Source: an uncultured Roseateles sp.
Lineage (GTDB): Bacteria > Pseudomonadota > Gammaproteobacteria > Burkholderiales > Burkholderiaceae_C
Direction: 5' to 3'
Assembly (NCBI RefSeq): GCF_963422335.1
Contig: NZ_OY729424.1
Coordinates: forward strand, 6,014,001 to 6,078,000
Length of the DNA stretch: 64,000 nt
The translations under genes were made by a program, and so were the position numbers. The notes below the pieces were generated by a model, which worked only from the letters and a program-made list of their open reading frames with translations, ran no database searches and was not told where the DNA came from. Within the stretch, counting starts at the first letter, position 1. Each line of letters starts with the position of its first letter. Below, piece by piece: positions 29,886-38,307 of the stretch.

Positions 29886-30926
29886 CTACTCCAGCAAGGC
29901 CTGCGCGAATTCCGCGGCGTTGAAGGTCTGCAGATCTTCCAGCTTCTCGCCGACGCCGATGAAATAGACCGGAATCGGCCGCTCGCGCGCAATCGCCGCC
30001 AGCACCCCGCCCTTGGCCGTGCCATCGAGCTTGGTCACGATCAGCCCGGTCAGGCCCAGTGCCTCGTCGAAGGACTTGACCTGGCTCAGCGCGTTCTGGC
30101 CGGTGTTGCCATCGACCACCAGCAAGACTTCGTGCGGCGCATCGGGCTGGGCCTTGGCAATCACCCGGCGTATCTTCTTCAGCTCCTCCATCAGATGCAG
30201 CTGCGTCGGCAGACGGCCAGCGGTGTCGGCAATCACCACATCGCGGCCACGGGCGCGGCCGGCGGTGACGGCATCGAAGGTCACGGCCGAGGGATCGCCC
30301 CCTTCCTGGCTGACGATCTCGACCTGGTTGCGATCGGCCCAGACGGCCAGCTGCTCGCGCGCCGCCGCGCGGAAGGTGTCGGCCGCGGCCAGCAGCACCT
30401 TCAGGCCCGAATCGGCGAAATGCCGGGTCAGCTTGCCAATGCTGGTGGTCTTGCCCGCGCCATTGACGCCCACCACCATCATCACCGTCGGGCTCTGCTC
30501 GCCCACCGTCAGCGGCTTCTCCAAGGGCTTCAACAAATCGGTCAGCGCCTGCACCAGCAGGCCGCGCACGGCCGAGGGCTCGGTGGCCTTGGCCTCCTTG
30601 ACGCGGCGCTTCAGGTCGGCGAGCAGGAACTCGGTCGCCTTGACCCCCGCATCGGCCATCAGCAGCGCGGCCTCCAGCTCCTCGTACAGCGCATCATCGA
30701 TCTGCGTACCGGTGAACACCTGGGCGATGCTGGATCCGGTCTTGCGCAGGCCCTGGCGCAGCTTGTCCATCCAGCTGCGGCGCGGCACGTCGACGACAAG
30801 CGCCGTCTCCTGCACCTCGGCAGGACTTGCGATGGCCGGGGCAGCAACGGCCGCTGGCGGAGCCGCGACGGCCGGGCTTTCAGCAACTGGAACGGGGGCG
30901 GGTTTTTTACGAAAGAAACTGAACAT
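29886..30926 (-). CDS. ftsY: Signal recognition particle receptor
   Basis: GTPase receptor for the Ffh-ribosome complex at the membrane. I start at ATG 30926 (MFSFFRKKPAPVPV), 346 residues: a short Ala/Pro-rich A region, the N domain with FTGTQIDDALYEELEAALL, and the G domain with GVNGAGKTTSIGKLTRHF, AADTFRAAAREQL, IADTAGRLPTQLHLM, TKLDGTAKGGVLAAI and IGVGEKLEDLQTF. It converges with the ffh/DUF2726 transcription unit, three bases apart. Confidence 0.97.
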   Translation of the reverse strand: MFSFFRKKPAPVPVAESPAVAAPPAAVAAPAIASPAEVQETALVVDVPRRSWMDKLRQGLRKTGSSIAQVFTGTQIDDALYEELEAALLMADAGVKATEFLLADLKRRVKEAKATEPSAVRGLLVQALTDLLKPLEKPLTVGEQSPTVMMVVGVNGAGKTTSIGKLTRHFADSGLKVLLAAADTFRAAAREQLAVWADRNQVEIVSQEGGDPSAVTFDAVTAGRARGRDVVIADTAGRLPTQLHLMEELKKIRRVIAKAQPDAPHEVLLVVDGNTGQNALSQVKSFDEALGLTGLIVTKLDGTAKGGVLAAIARERPIPVYFIGVGEKLEDLQTFNAAEFAQALLE

Positions 30927-31002
30927 CGAGTCGGGCCGGCGGCTGCGGCAGAGTGAGGCGCCAAGAAATTTTGGGCTAAACACGCATCATGCCTTGCAGA
31001 TC

Positions 31003-31033
31003 TTGCTAGCGCAGCAAAAATATCGCATATAAT
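31003..31033 (+). promoter_or_regulatory. Likely tRNA-Met promoter
   Basis: A perfect TATAAT (31028-31033) lies 10 bases ahead of the tRNA gene. A TTGCTA (31003-31008) is a possible -35, though the 19-base spacing is long. Confidence 0.6.
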
Positions 31034-31043
31034 GGCGGGCTTA

Positions 31044-31120
<77 letters not shown>

Positions 31121-31750
31121 TAAAAACTCTTTTTGCGACAAGCACTTAGAGGCAAAAGCCACCCTAGCGGTGGCTTTTTGCTTTCTGGCTTTCAGGACTC
31201 ATGTAGCCACCATGTAGCCAGATTTGTCGAGTTCTGGTCACGGGCGCCGCATTCCTTGCCGGCGGCCGATTCAACATTCGATCCAGATTCCAACGTCTTC
31301 CGCGTGCGGCGGTTCGCATATCGCACGAGGACTACCCCCATTGCGATCCCCAAAGGGGTAATTCGGCGTGTTGCCCAACACTTCGCCCGGCGCATGACTG
31401 CGCGGTCGTTAACGCGGTTTCTATAGAGCTTCCATGGAAAGTCGCTTATGGACATTGGGCACGTTTCAGCGCCCCTTAGGACAGCACCCTAAGGAATCGG
31501 CCCATGGAACCCGCGCGGAGGCAATCGCGGGCCGCGAAACCGCCCCTTCAGACTGCGCCCCTATAGGGTTCCTATGGAAAGCTTCCTATAGGCAGCAGGC
31601 ACAGGCCTCCATCCCTTAGGGATGCCCCCTAAGGGATCGTTCCATGGAAACGTGGCCGCGCGGGACGATGGGTACAACGTCATTGCCGTGAACGCCAGCC
31701 AAGACGGATGCAACAATCCGCACGCCGACCGCCACTAACCGACAGTTCCG
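31121..31750. other. Left end of island, gene-free, palindrome-rich
   Basis: No convincing gene is seen in 630 bases. From about 31420 to 31651 there is a dense set of short palindromes: CTATAG, TTCCATGGAA, CCTTAGG with CCTAAGG (31474-31494), CCCTATAGGG (about 31559-31568), CCTATGG, CCTATAGG, CCCTTAGGG with CCCTAAGGG (31612-31635) and TTCCATGGAA again (about 31640-31649). Several are arranged as inverted pairs. A TACCCC / GGGGTA pair (about 31332-31359) precedes them. The block could be a replication origin, a recombination arm or a regulatory array. Confidence 0.55.
31154..31179 (+). terminator. tRNA-Met terminator
   Basis: AGCCACC-CTAGC-GGTGGCT forms a seven-pair stem followed by five T, 34 bases past the tRNA. 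The preceding AAAA could extend the stem. A near copy stands at 41643-41667. Confidence 0.85.
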
Positions 31751-32680
31751 ATGACATCCCAGTCCAAGGCAGCAGACATTGAAGCGATCCTGCTACAGCG
31801 CTTCCCGCTCACGCCGATCCTAGAAGCCCTCGAAAAGGCGTCGCTGAGTTTAGGCCCGCAAGAACAGGCGAAGCTCTCGAACGGTGATCCCAAAGCCGGT
31901 GACTTCAGAGCGCAGTCCGAAGCCTTGCGCTCGCAGCTGAACGCCATGCCTGCCGAGCAGGTTGCCCGCCTAGCGGACGCCGGGCGCAAAAAGCAGCGAG
32001 CCGATGCAGCAAAGCACGCGGCTGAGCGCCAGGCCAAGCTCAAAGCGCAGGAAAAGGCAAAGGAAGATGCGCGCTTCTACAACCTGGCCGGCGCTGGAGC
32101 TGACTTCGTCTTTTGGTGCATGGCCGACTTCTGGACTCTGGACGAAGCCGTTGCACTACTGCTTGGACGCGAGCCGCGCGTCGTCAACCCCGAAGCGCTC
32201 AAGAATGAGTTAAAGCAATCAACGGGCTTCCTAGGCTTTGGCGGACCGCTGAAGCCTGCCGAGTTTCACCGTACGTACGACGGGCTTAGAAAATTGATGG
32301 AACGTGCGGAGGCCTTGGCATCGCCACGCCTGAGGCCGAGAGCCGTTTTGAATTGGGCGGAACGTACAGGCGCCGCCGTAGTCCCGGCGAAGCTTGAGGC
32401 GGCCCTGTCGTCCATTGAGGCCACAGCGGGCAGCTCAAGCAGCGAGACGAGCCCCGCGCCTGTACCGCAGCCTGTCACAGCCGTCAGCCGTACCAAGGGT
32501 CAGGTGTGGACACCAGAAGAGCTGGACGAGCTTCGGCGCCACAAGGACAAAAATGGCACCAAGTCCGCAGCCGAAAAATACGGGATGTCGGAAGCGAGAG
32601 TCCGTGCGTTGATTCCGAACAAGAAGGCGGCGCCCGTGACAAGCCATCCGCTCAACACATGGGTTCACCGAGCCAAATAG
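31751..32680 (+). CDS. Island protein with C-terminal HTH, function unknown
   Basis: A 309-residue protein I do not recognise. The N-terminal third is charged and predicted to be helical or coiled coil (about residues 60-108, Lys/Ala/Gln-rich). A middle segment FWCMADFWTLDEAVALLLG looks like a compact conserved domain seen in island proteins. The last 60 residues (WTPEELDELRRHKDK ... GMSEARVRALIP) resemble a Myb/SANT-like or helix-turn-helix DNA-binding domain. Codon use is less GC-biased than core genes, which suggests transfer. It may bind the repeats that flank it, but this is only inference. Confidence 0.75.
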   Translation: MTSQSKAADIEAILLQRFPLTPILEALEKASLSLGPQEQAKLSNGDPKAGDFRAQSEALRSQLNAMPAEQVARLADAGRKKQRADAAKHAAERQAKLKAQEKAKEDARFYNLAGAGADFVFWCMADFWTLDEAVALLLGREPRVVNPEALKNELKQSTGFLGFGGPLKPAEFHRTYDGLRKLMERAEALASPRLRPRAVLNWAERTGAAVVPAKLEAALSSIEATAGSSSSETSPAPVPQPVTAVSRTKGQVWTPEELDELRRHKDKNGTKSAAEKYGMSEARVRALIPNKKAAPVTSHPLNTWVHRAK

Positions 32681-32995
32681 CCCGCCGCTCGGTCAATTCC
32701 GTACGTACGGCTTAGCCCGGCGCAACACAACGTACGTACGGCGTAGCCCCAAGTCACGTACGCACGGAGTACGCCGTACGGCCCGATTCCCCCAACGTAC
32801 GGGTGCCAAGAGCCGCGCCCTTGCGGACTTAGCAGCCCGCCGTGACGCGCAATCCTGTTGCGCGCTATTGCGCTCGATCAGAATTTCTCCTTTCCAATCA
32901 ACAGCTTGCAAGCGCAGCACTGTTGCGGCGTTGACCGCAACAGGGGTTGCGATTCGACCATTCGATCCATGTTCAACACACCTCTACGGAGATAC
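32681..32995. promoter_or_regulatory. Iteron-like CGTACGTACGG repeats before the replication module
   Basis: The gap holds CGTACGTACGGC at 32700-32711 and 32731-32742 (31-base period; similarity extends through the following TAGCCC), then CGTACGCACGG (32757-32767), CCGTACGGC (about 32774-32782) and CGTACGGG (about 32796-32803). A further CCGTACGTACGAC lies at 32269-32281 inside the preceding gene. Directly repeated motifs just ahead of primase and helicase-like genes suggest an origin with iterons, or operators for the small HTH protein. Confidence 0.6.
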
Positions 32996-33208
32996 ATGGA
33001 AACGAAGACTTTTACCGCAACGCCGCTGGATCGCGAGACCCGCACGACACTGCCCACGGCAGAAGCCGCGTTTCACCTCAGCCGGGCGCAGCAGACGCTG
33101 CGCATCTGGGCCATGCGAGAGAACGGCCCGATTCGTCCGCTGCGCATAAATGGCCGCCTCGCTTGGCCAACCGCCGACTTGCGTCGCCTGCTCGGGTGCG
33201 CAAAATGA
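32996..33208 (+). CDS. Small AlpA/excisionase-like HTH protein
   Basis: A 70-residue protein beginning METKTFTATP with a GGAG ribosome binding site upstream. The core LPTAEAAFHLSRAQQTLRIW followed by GPIRPLRINGRLAWPTADLRRLLG has the winged-helix form of MerR/AlpA-like DNA-binding proteins that control excision or replication genes in islands. Its stop overlaps the next start as ATGA, so the three following genes are coupled. Too short to name further. Confidence 0.75.
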   Translation: METKTFTATPLDRETRTTLPTAEAAFHLSRAQQTLRIWAMRENGPIRPLRINGRLAWPTADLRRLLGCAK

Positions 33209-33642
33209 GCCAACCCATCGACACTGTTCTGGCGCGTGCCGAGGCCTTCGGGCTTAGGCAAAACGGCGCTTCCCGCTGGCGCTGCGCCTGCCCTGTTTGC
33301 GGCAGCGGCAACCGCTCGACCTTGAGTATTGGCGCCACCGATGACGGCGCCGTACTGCTCAAGTGCTTCAAATCGGAATGCGATGTCGAGGCGATCAGCC
33401 AAGCCTTTGGGCTCGATATCTCCGATCTGTTCCCCGCCCGGAATTCCAACGCCGGCCGCCCGCAGCGGCGGCGCTTGTTGACGGCAAGCCAAGCGCTCGA
33501 ACTGATCGGAGAGGAGGCGACGTTTGTTGCTGTCCTAGCCTCGACATTGGCGCAGGGGCTTCCGGTCACCGATGGCGACCGCGACCGAGCCCACAAGGCC
33601 GCATGCCGTATCAGCTATCTGCGTTCGGAGGCCATGCAATGA
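33205..33642 (+). CDS. Primase-like zinc-finger protein
   Basis: A 145-residue protein with a CHC2-like zinc-ribbon: CACPVCGSG, a middle strand STLSIGATDDGAVLLKC and FKSECD, followed by AISQAFGLDISDLFPAR. This matches the N-terminal zinc domain found in phage and island primases, but the TOPRIM catalytic part is absent, so the protein is probably a primase subunit or DNA-recognition component rather than a complete primase. It overlaps both neighbours by four bases. Confidence 0.78.
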   Translation: MSQPIDTVLARAEAFGLRQNGASRWRCACPVCGSGNRSTLSIGATDDGAVLLKCFKSECDVEAISQAFGLDISDLFPARNSNAGRPQRRRLLTASQALELIGEEATFVAVLASTLAQGLPVTDGDRDRAHKAACRISYLRSEAMQ

Positions 33643-34616
33643 TCGATGCAGCAACCCGCGATGCGCTCGATCGGGCCATTGATTCGGCGAAGATCGCGAG
33701 CCCAGGCAACGCACTTCGAGCGCTCGACGTTCACGACTTCGCACGGATGAAGTTCAAGCCCCGCGCCGAGATGCTGTCGCCCTGGCTCCATTCGCAAGAC
33801 CTGTGCATGGTCTATGCGGCGCGCGGCATCGGAAAAACACACTTTGCGCTATCGGTCGCCTATGCCGTGGCGACCGGCGGCAGCTTCGGCCCGTGGAGTG
33901 CAGCCAAACCGTCCAAGGTGCTCTACCTCGATGGCGAGCTGCCCGGCGCGGTAATGCAGCAGCGTTGCTTGATGCATTGCCCCGATGCGGAGCCTTTGCC
34001 GGGATTTCTGCGCGTGCTGAGCCCCGATATCGTTCCAGAAGACGACACCCTGCCCGACATTTCCACACCCGAAGGCCAAGCAAGCATCGAGCGATCCATC
34101 GAGGCTGATACCGAGTTGATCGTGATTGACAACCTGAGTGCATGGGCGCGAACGGGCCGCGAGAACGACGCGGAGAGCTGGCACCCGATTGCAACCTGGC
34201 TTCTAAGCCTGCGGCGGCGAGGCATCGCCGTATTGCTTGTTCATCACGGCGGCAAGAACGGCCAGCAGCGCGGCACCAGCAAGAAGGAAGACTTGCTCGA
34301 TGTCGTCATCAGCTTGTCTCGGCCGAAGGACTATGACCCCCAGCAGGGTGCTGTGTTCGTTCTGGAGTTCACGAAAGCACGCAACCTGACCGGCGCCGAA
34401 GCTGAGAGCCTGGAATTCACGCTAGGAGGCGACGAAAACCGCGCGCAGTGGACGTTCAGCAGCGCCGAAGCCTCGACCATGGATCGGGTCGTGGCGCGTT
34501 CCAAGGAAGGCCTGTCGGCGGGCGAGATTGCCGAAGAGCTGAGCATCCACAAGTCCAGCGTGTCGCGGCATTTGAAGAAGGCGCGCGAGTTGGGGCTGCT
34601 GCCACCGGGGCCGTGA
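33639..34616 (+). CDS. RepA/AAA_25-type replicative ATPase with C-terminal HTH
   Basis: RecA-fold ATPase of 325 residues. Walker A is VYAARGIGKTHFALSVAYAV, the motif LYLDGELPG follows, and Walker B is LIVIDNLSAW; a LLVHHGGKNGQQRGTSKKED segment matches the sensor region of RSF1010 RepA-type hexameric helicases. The C-terminus (GLSAGEIAEELSIHKSSVSRH) is a predicted HTH. With the zinc-finger protein upstream it would form the replication functions of the excised element. Function by family inference. Confidence 0.82.
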   Translation: MIDAATRDALDRAIDSAKIASPGNALRALDVHDFARMKFKPRAEMLSPWLHSQDLCMVYAARGIGKTHFALSVAYAVATGGSFGPWSAAKPSKVLYLDGELPGAVMQQRCLMHCPDAEPLPGFLRVLSPDIVPEDDTLPDISTPEGQASIERSIEADTELIVIDNLSAWARTGRENDAESWHPIATWLLSLRRRGIAVLLVHHGGKNGQQRGTSKKEDLLDVVISLSRPKDYDPQQGAVFVLEFTKARNLTGAEAESLEFTLGGDENRAQWTFSSAEASTMDRVVARSKEGLSAGEIAEELSIHKSSVSRHLKKARELGLLPPGP

Positions 34617-34618
34617 GC

Positions 34619-34945
34619 ATGGGTCTACGCGATCAACTTCGCTCAACGCTTGAGGCTCAGTTGCAGGTTGCGAGCCCTAGGGGGTGCAACCGTGCAACAA
34701 GCATGGCGCCTGAATGCAGCACAGCTACGACCACCAGCTACGGTACGGTGACGGCGCCGCGACTGATCGGCGACCTGAAAGACGCGATTCGATCAGCATG
34801 CCGCGTACGTGGGGAATCCGATGTCCAGTGCGCTGCTCTCATCGCTGAATGCATCGCCCTATCACGAGTCCATCAACTCGACTTACTCGAACACTTCCGC
34901 GCTGAGGTCAAGAAGGCCCGCGCCGCAACCGCAAACCCGACCTAG
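34619..34945 (+). CDS. Island hypothetical protein
   Basis: A 108-residue protein starting MGLRDQLRSTLEAQ two bases after the ATPase stop. Its C-terminal half (LIGDLKDAIRSACRVRG ... LIAECIALSRVHQLDLLEHF) is helical. No family recognised. It is the last gene of the module; its end overlaps, tail to tail, a truncated minus-strand frame. Confidence 0.6.
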   Translation: MGLRDQLRSTLEAQLQVASPRGCNRATSMAPECSTATTTSYGTVTAPRLIGDLKDAIRSACRVRGESDVQCAALIAECIALSRVHQLDLLEHFRAEVKKARAATANPT

Positions 34946-35052
34946 CCTCCAGGCGCCAGGAACTGAATCGGTCGAAGGGGTAGGCGGCGGCGCGCCTGAT
35001 CCGACAACTTGTCGTAGTGCGCCACCCAAAGATCGAACAACGTGTCGAGCGC
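34942..35052 (-). pseudogene. 3' fragment of a gene cut off by the IS21 element
   Basis: On the minus strand 36 codons read ALDTLFDLWVAHYDKLSDQ then ARRRLPLRPIQFLAPGG and a TAG stop. The composition is protein-like, and the frame begins exactly at the IS21 border. It is the C-terminus of a larger protein whose body is gone. The style resembles C-termini of some tyrosine integrases, so it may be the remnant of the missing integrase, but I cannot establish this. Confidence 0.45.
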
Positions 35053-35127
35053 GTGTTGATTCCCGCGCAATCCTGACCCACCGTTTCCATCCAATCTTGA
35101 CCCACCCTTGTTAGTGCCTCTGAGGGC

Positions 35128-35916
35128 TTAGGCTGTGGGTAACTTCTTGGTCTTGGACTCCTTCTTGGTGGGTTGTGCGGAACTGTTCTTGAAGCGGTAG
35201 CTCTCGTTGCCGGTCTCAAGGATATGGCAGTGGTGCGTGAGCCGGTCCAGCAGCGCCGTCGTCATCTTGGCATCGCCGAAGACGGTGGCCCATTCGCTGA
35301 AGCTCAGGTTCGTCGTGATGACGACGCTGGTGCGCTCGTAGAGCTTGCTCAGCAGGTGGAACAGCAGCGCCCCGCCCGACGAGCTGAACGGCAGGTAGCC
35401 CAGCTCGTCCAGGATCACCAGGTCCATGTGAGCGAGCCGGTGAGCCATCTGGCCGGTCTTGTTGCACAGCTTCTCCTGCTCCAGCAGGTTGACCAGCTCG
35501 ACCGTGGAGAAGAAGCGCACCCGTCGCCGGTGGTGCTCCAGCGCCTGCACGCCGATGGCCGTGGCCAGGTGCGTCTTGCCGGTACCAGGTCCACCGACCA
35601 GCACAACGTTCTCGGCCCGGTCCATGAACTCGCCACGGTGCAACTGCTTCACCAGCGCCTCGTTGACCTCGCTGTGCGCGAAGTCGAAGCCGGTCAGGTC
35701 CCGGTAGACCGGGAAGCGGGCCTGCTTGAGCTGGTACGCGACGGCGCGCACCTCGCGCTCGGCGGACTCGGCCTTGAGCAACTGCGCCAGGAAGGGCTGC
35801 GCCGCCTCGAAGGCCGGCGCACCTTGCTCGGCCAGCTCACCCACGGCTTGGGCCATGCCGAACATCTTCAGCTCCCGCAGCGCGGTCATGAGCCCATTGG
35901 TTGCTGAGTCACGCAT
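35128..35916 (-). CDS. istB: IS21 helper ATPase
   Basis: AAA+ ATPase of 262 residues that assists the IstA transposase in target selection. Walker A VLVGGPGTGKTHLATAIG and Walker B LVILDELGYLPFSSSGG are present, with the DnaC-like sensor region ITTNLSFSEWATVFGD. It overlaps the istA stop by a few bases, the standard IS21 arrangement. It appears intact. Confidence 0.95.
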   Translation of the reverse strand: MRDSATNGLMTALRELKMFGMAQAVGELAEQGAPAFEAAQPFLAQLLKAESAEREVRAVAYQLKQARFPVYRDLTGFDFAHSEVNEALVKQLHRGEFMDRAENVVLVGGPGTGKTHLATAIGVQALEHHRRRVRFFSTVELVNLLEQEKLCNKTGQMAHRLAHMDLVILDELGYLPFSSSGGALLFHLLSKLYERTSVVITTNLSFSEWATVFGDAKMTTALLDRLTHHCHILETGNESYRFKNSSAQPTKKESKTKKLPTA

Positions 35917-37441
35917 GGCGGACCTTCCTCTCTTCTCGTAGTTCGTCGTAGCGATTCACATTGGCCTGAGGTTCATTGACCAGGCGCAGCGCGTGCGGCG
36001 CATCCACCGGCGGCGGCTCGGCCTTCCCATCCAGCAGCCGGTGCAGCACGTTGAGCACGTACATCTTGGTCGGCACGCCAACCTCCAGGGCCAGCTCGAC
36101 GGCCGCCAGCACCGACTGCTCGTCGTGGTGCAGGACCAGGGCCAGGATGTCCACCATCTCGCGGTCTCCGCCCGGCTTCTTCAGCAGCTCGGCCTGCAGC
36201 CGCTTGAACGCCACCGGCAGCTCGGCGAACGGCGCGCCGTTCCTGAGTGCGCCTGGCTTGCGCTGCAGCACCGCCAGGTAGTGGCGCCAATCGAAGATGG
36301 TCTGGCCCAGGGTGTCGTGGCGCCGCTCAATCACCCGCTGGTGCTCGCAGATGAGCTTGCCCTCGGCCGCGACGACGAGCCGGTCGGCGTACACGCGCAG
36401 GCTCACCGGCCGGTTCGCGTACGAGGCCGGCACGCTGTAGCGCGTGCGCTCGAAGGTGATCAGGCAGGTCGGCGAGACGCGCTTGGTGTGCTCGACGAAG
36501 CCGTCGAACGGTCGGGGCAGCTGCATCAGCAGCCGCCGCTCGTCCTGCCAGGCGTCGTGCACGGTGCCGGGCAGCTTGCCGTGCGAGATCTCGGTCCACA
36601 GCGCCTTGCACCGCTCCTCCAGCCAGACGTTGAGGGCGTCCAGCGAGGGGAAGGCCGGCACGGGCTGCCAGAGCCGATGCCGCGCGTCGCGCACGTTCTT
36701 CTCGATCTGGCCCTTCTCCCAGCCCGAGGCCGGGTTGCAGAACTCGACTTCGAAGAGGTAGTGGCTGACCATCGCGGCGAAGCGCGCGTTGACGTCGCGC
36801 GCCTTGCCGGTCAGGACCTTGTCCACGGCGGTCTTCATGTTGTCGTAGATGCCTCGCTTGGGCACGCCGCCGAACACGCGGAAGGCGTGGTTGTGGGCGT
36901 CGAACAGCATCTCGTGGGTCTGCAGCAGGTAGGCCCGGATGTAGAAGGCCCGGCTGTGGCTGAGCTTGAAGTGCGCCACCTGCAGCTTGGTGCGCTCGCC
37001 ACCCAGCACGGCCCAGTCCTCGCTCCAGTCGAACTGGAAGGCCTCGCCGGGCTCGAAGACCAGGGGCACGAAGGTTCCGCGCCCGGTGGTCTTCTGCTCT
37101 TCCTGGCGCTTGAGCGCCCACTCCCGCGCGAACGCGGCCACGCGGTTGTAGGAGCCGTCGAAGCCGAGTTCCATGAGCTCGGCGTGCATCTGCTTCAAGG
37201 TGCGCCGCTGCTTGCGGTTCTTGCCGGCTTCGGTCTTGAGCCACTGGGCCAGCTTGTCCGCGAACGGATCGAGCCGGCTCACGCTCTCGCGCTTGGCGTA
37301 CGACGGTTCCTTGTCGTCGCTGCGCAGGTACTTCCTGATGGTGTTGCGAGACAGGCCTGTTCGTTTGGCAATCTCGCGGATGGACAACTGCTCACGCAGG
37401 GCCCATCGCCTGATGACACTTAGTGTCGCCACGTCAATCAC
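35909..37441 (-). CDS. istA: IS21 transposase
   Basis: DDE transposase of 510 residues. N-terminal HTH (LSIREIAKRTGLSRNTIRKYL), then the integrase-core domain with QFDWSEDWAVLGG (first Asp), KRGIYDNMKTAVDKV (second Asp) and the Glu-containing ASGWEKGQIEKNVRDARH. C-terminal beta domain with YSVPASYANRPVSLRVYADR. Length is normal and the frame is open, so the element may be active. Confidence 0.95.
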   Translation of the reverse strand: MIDVATLSVIRRWALREQLSIREIAKRTGLSRNTIRKYLRSDDKEPSYAKRESVSRLDPFADKLAQWLKTEAGKNRKQRRTLKQMHAELMELGFDGSYNRVAAFAREWALKRQEEQKTTGRGTFVPLVFEPGEAFQFDWSEDWAVLGGERTKLQVAHFKLSHSRAFYIRAYLLQTHEMLFDAHNHAFRVFGGVPKRGIYDNMKTAVDKVLTGKARDVNARFAAMVSHYLFEVEFCNPASGWEKGQIEKNVRDARHRLWQPVPAFPSLDALNVWLEERCKALWTEISHGKLPGTVHDAWQDERRLLMQLPRPFDGFVEHTKRVSPTCLITFERTRYSVPASYANRPVSLRVYADRLVVAAEGKLICEHQRVIERRHDTLGQTIFDWRHYLAVLQRKPGALRNGAPFAELPVAFKRLQAELLKKPGGDREMVDILALVLHHDEQSVLAAVELALEVGVPTKMYVLNVLHRLLDGKAEPPPVDAPHALRLVNEPQANVNRYDELREERKVRHA

Positions 37442-37556
37442 TCCAATACTCCTGCCGCAATTTGCGGCAGGCTAGGGTTCATACGTGGGTCAGGTTTGAA
37501 CGGAAATCAGTGACGGTAGAGGGTCAGTTCTTGCCGGAAATCAACACCTACACCGA

Positions 37557-38198
37557 TTGTCTGGCCAGAGCGCCAACGAGACCAAGGCCCGGGATCCGTA
37601 TGACTATCGCCTCATGGAAGCTCGTCATGATGCCATTGCTGCACGGCTCAAGGAGTTCTCTGAACTATTGACAGATGCCAAGCAAGAACTCATTGGCGAC
37701 AAATATGGCAAAGCGGGTGCTAATCAGGCGCTCGTCGCAAAGCTTCTGCAGACGCGCAGCGAGGAAATGACCAATCTTCGCGCAGATATAGAGAGTCGCC
37801 TATCGAAGGACCGCCAAAACATGTACCTAGAGGTCCTTCAACTTCGTTCTGAGCGCGATCGGGCGCGTGAAGACGGAGCCGAAAAGCGCAGCTTCATCCG
37901 TCTTGTGGGCGACGCCGTGATGCGCGTTGGCGTTCTTGTGCTGGCGATCTATCTCATTGCAATCATCTCCAACATCGCCAAATATTGGCTGCGCGTGGCT
38001 GATCATTTGAACTCTGTCGCTGACAGCCTGGACCTCTTGCGATCCTGCGGGCTGAACCCTCAGCCTGCGATCGCAGCGTTGACCCCGCATCCGATCGACT
38101 TCCAAGTCGAAGACATCAATCCTGCGAAGAGCCTGAAAGACTTTGCTAGTACGGTTGGCTCCTACCCATCGAAGCTGGCGTCGAAGACGGAGGGATAG
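37557..38198 (+). CDS. Coiled-coil, single-span membrane protein of the island (start uncertain)
   Basis: Up to 213 residues. The first 125 residues are charged and predicted coiled coil (AIAARLKEFSELLTDAKQEL ... LQLRSERDRAREDGAEKR), then one hydrophobic helix (VGVLVLAIYLIAIISNIA) and a 70-residue tail. The frame opens with TTG at 37557 but is open back into the IS21 end, and no ribosome binding site precedes it; the 5' end may have been removed by the IS. An internal ATG at 37614 (MEARHD) is another start. Unknown function. Confidence 0.55.
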   Translation: MSGQSANETKARDPYDYRLMEARHDAIAARLKEFSELLTDAKQELIGDKYGKAGANQALVAKLLQTRSEEMTNLRADIESRLSKDRQNMYLEVLQLRSERDRAREDGAEKRSFIRLVGDAVMRVGVLVLAIYLIAIISNIAKYWLRVADHLNSVADSLDLLRSCGLNPQPAIAALTPHPIDFQVEDINPAKSLKDFASTVGSYPSKLASKTEG

Positions 38199-38307
38199 AA
38201 CGTCCAAGCGTCGTTGGTTGCGCGCCCAAGAGCTAGGTTGACTGCACAACGTTGTTTATGGAGGAAGTAATTACTCGTCTACCTCCGCCGACAGTTCTTC
38301 CAGCCCC

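Larger units (their letters stand above)
35054..37546. mobile_element. IS21-family insertion sequence
   Basis: A 2493-bp element with istA and istB on the minus strand. The ends match as inverted repeats: TGTTGATTCCCGCGCAATCC at the left and TGTTGATTTCCGGCAAGAAC inward from the right. A second internal copy of the TGACCCAC motif stands near each end, as expected for multiple transposase sites in IS21 elements. Flanking bases (GCGCG and CCTAC) do not match, so no target duplication is visible. Confidence 0.88.

Noticed and set aside
31192..31455. 87-codon minus-strand frame at the island left end, possible integrase C-terminus
   Set aside because: Lacks the catalytic Arg-His-Tyr pattern of tyrosine recombinases and overlaps the palindrome array.
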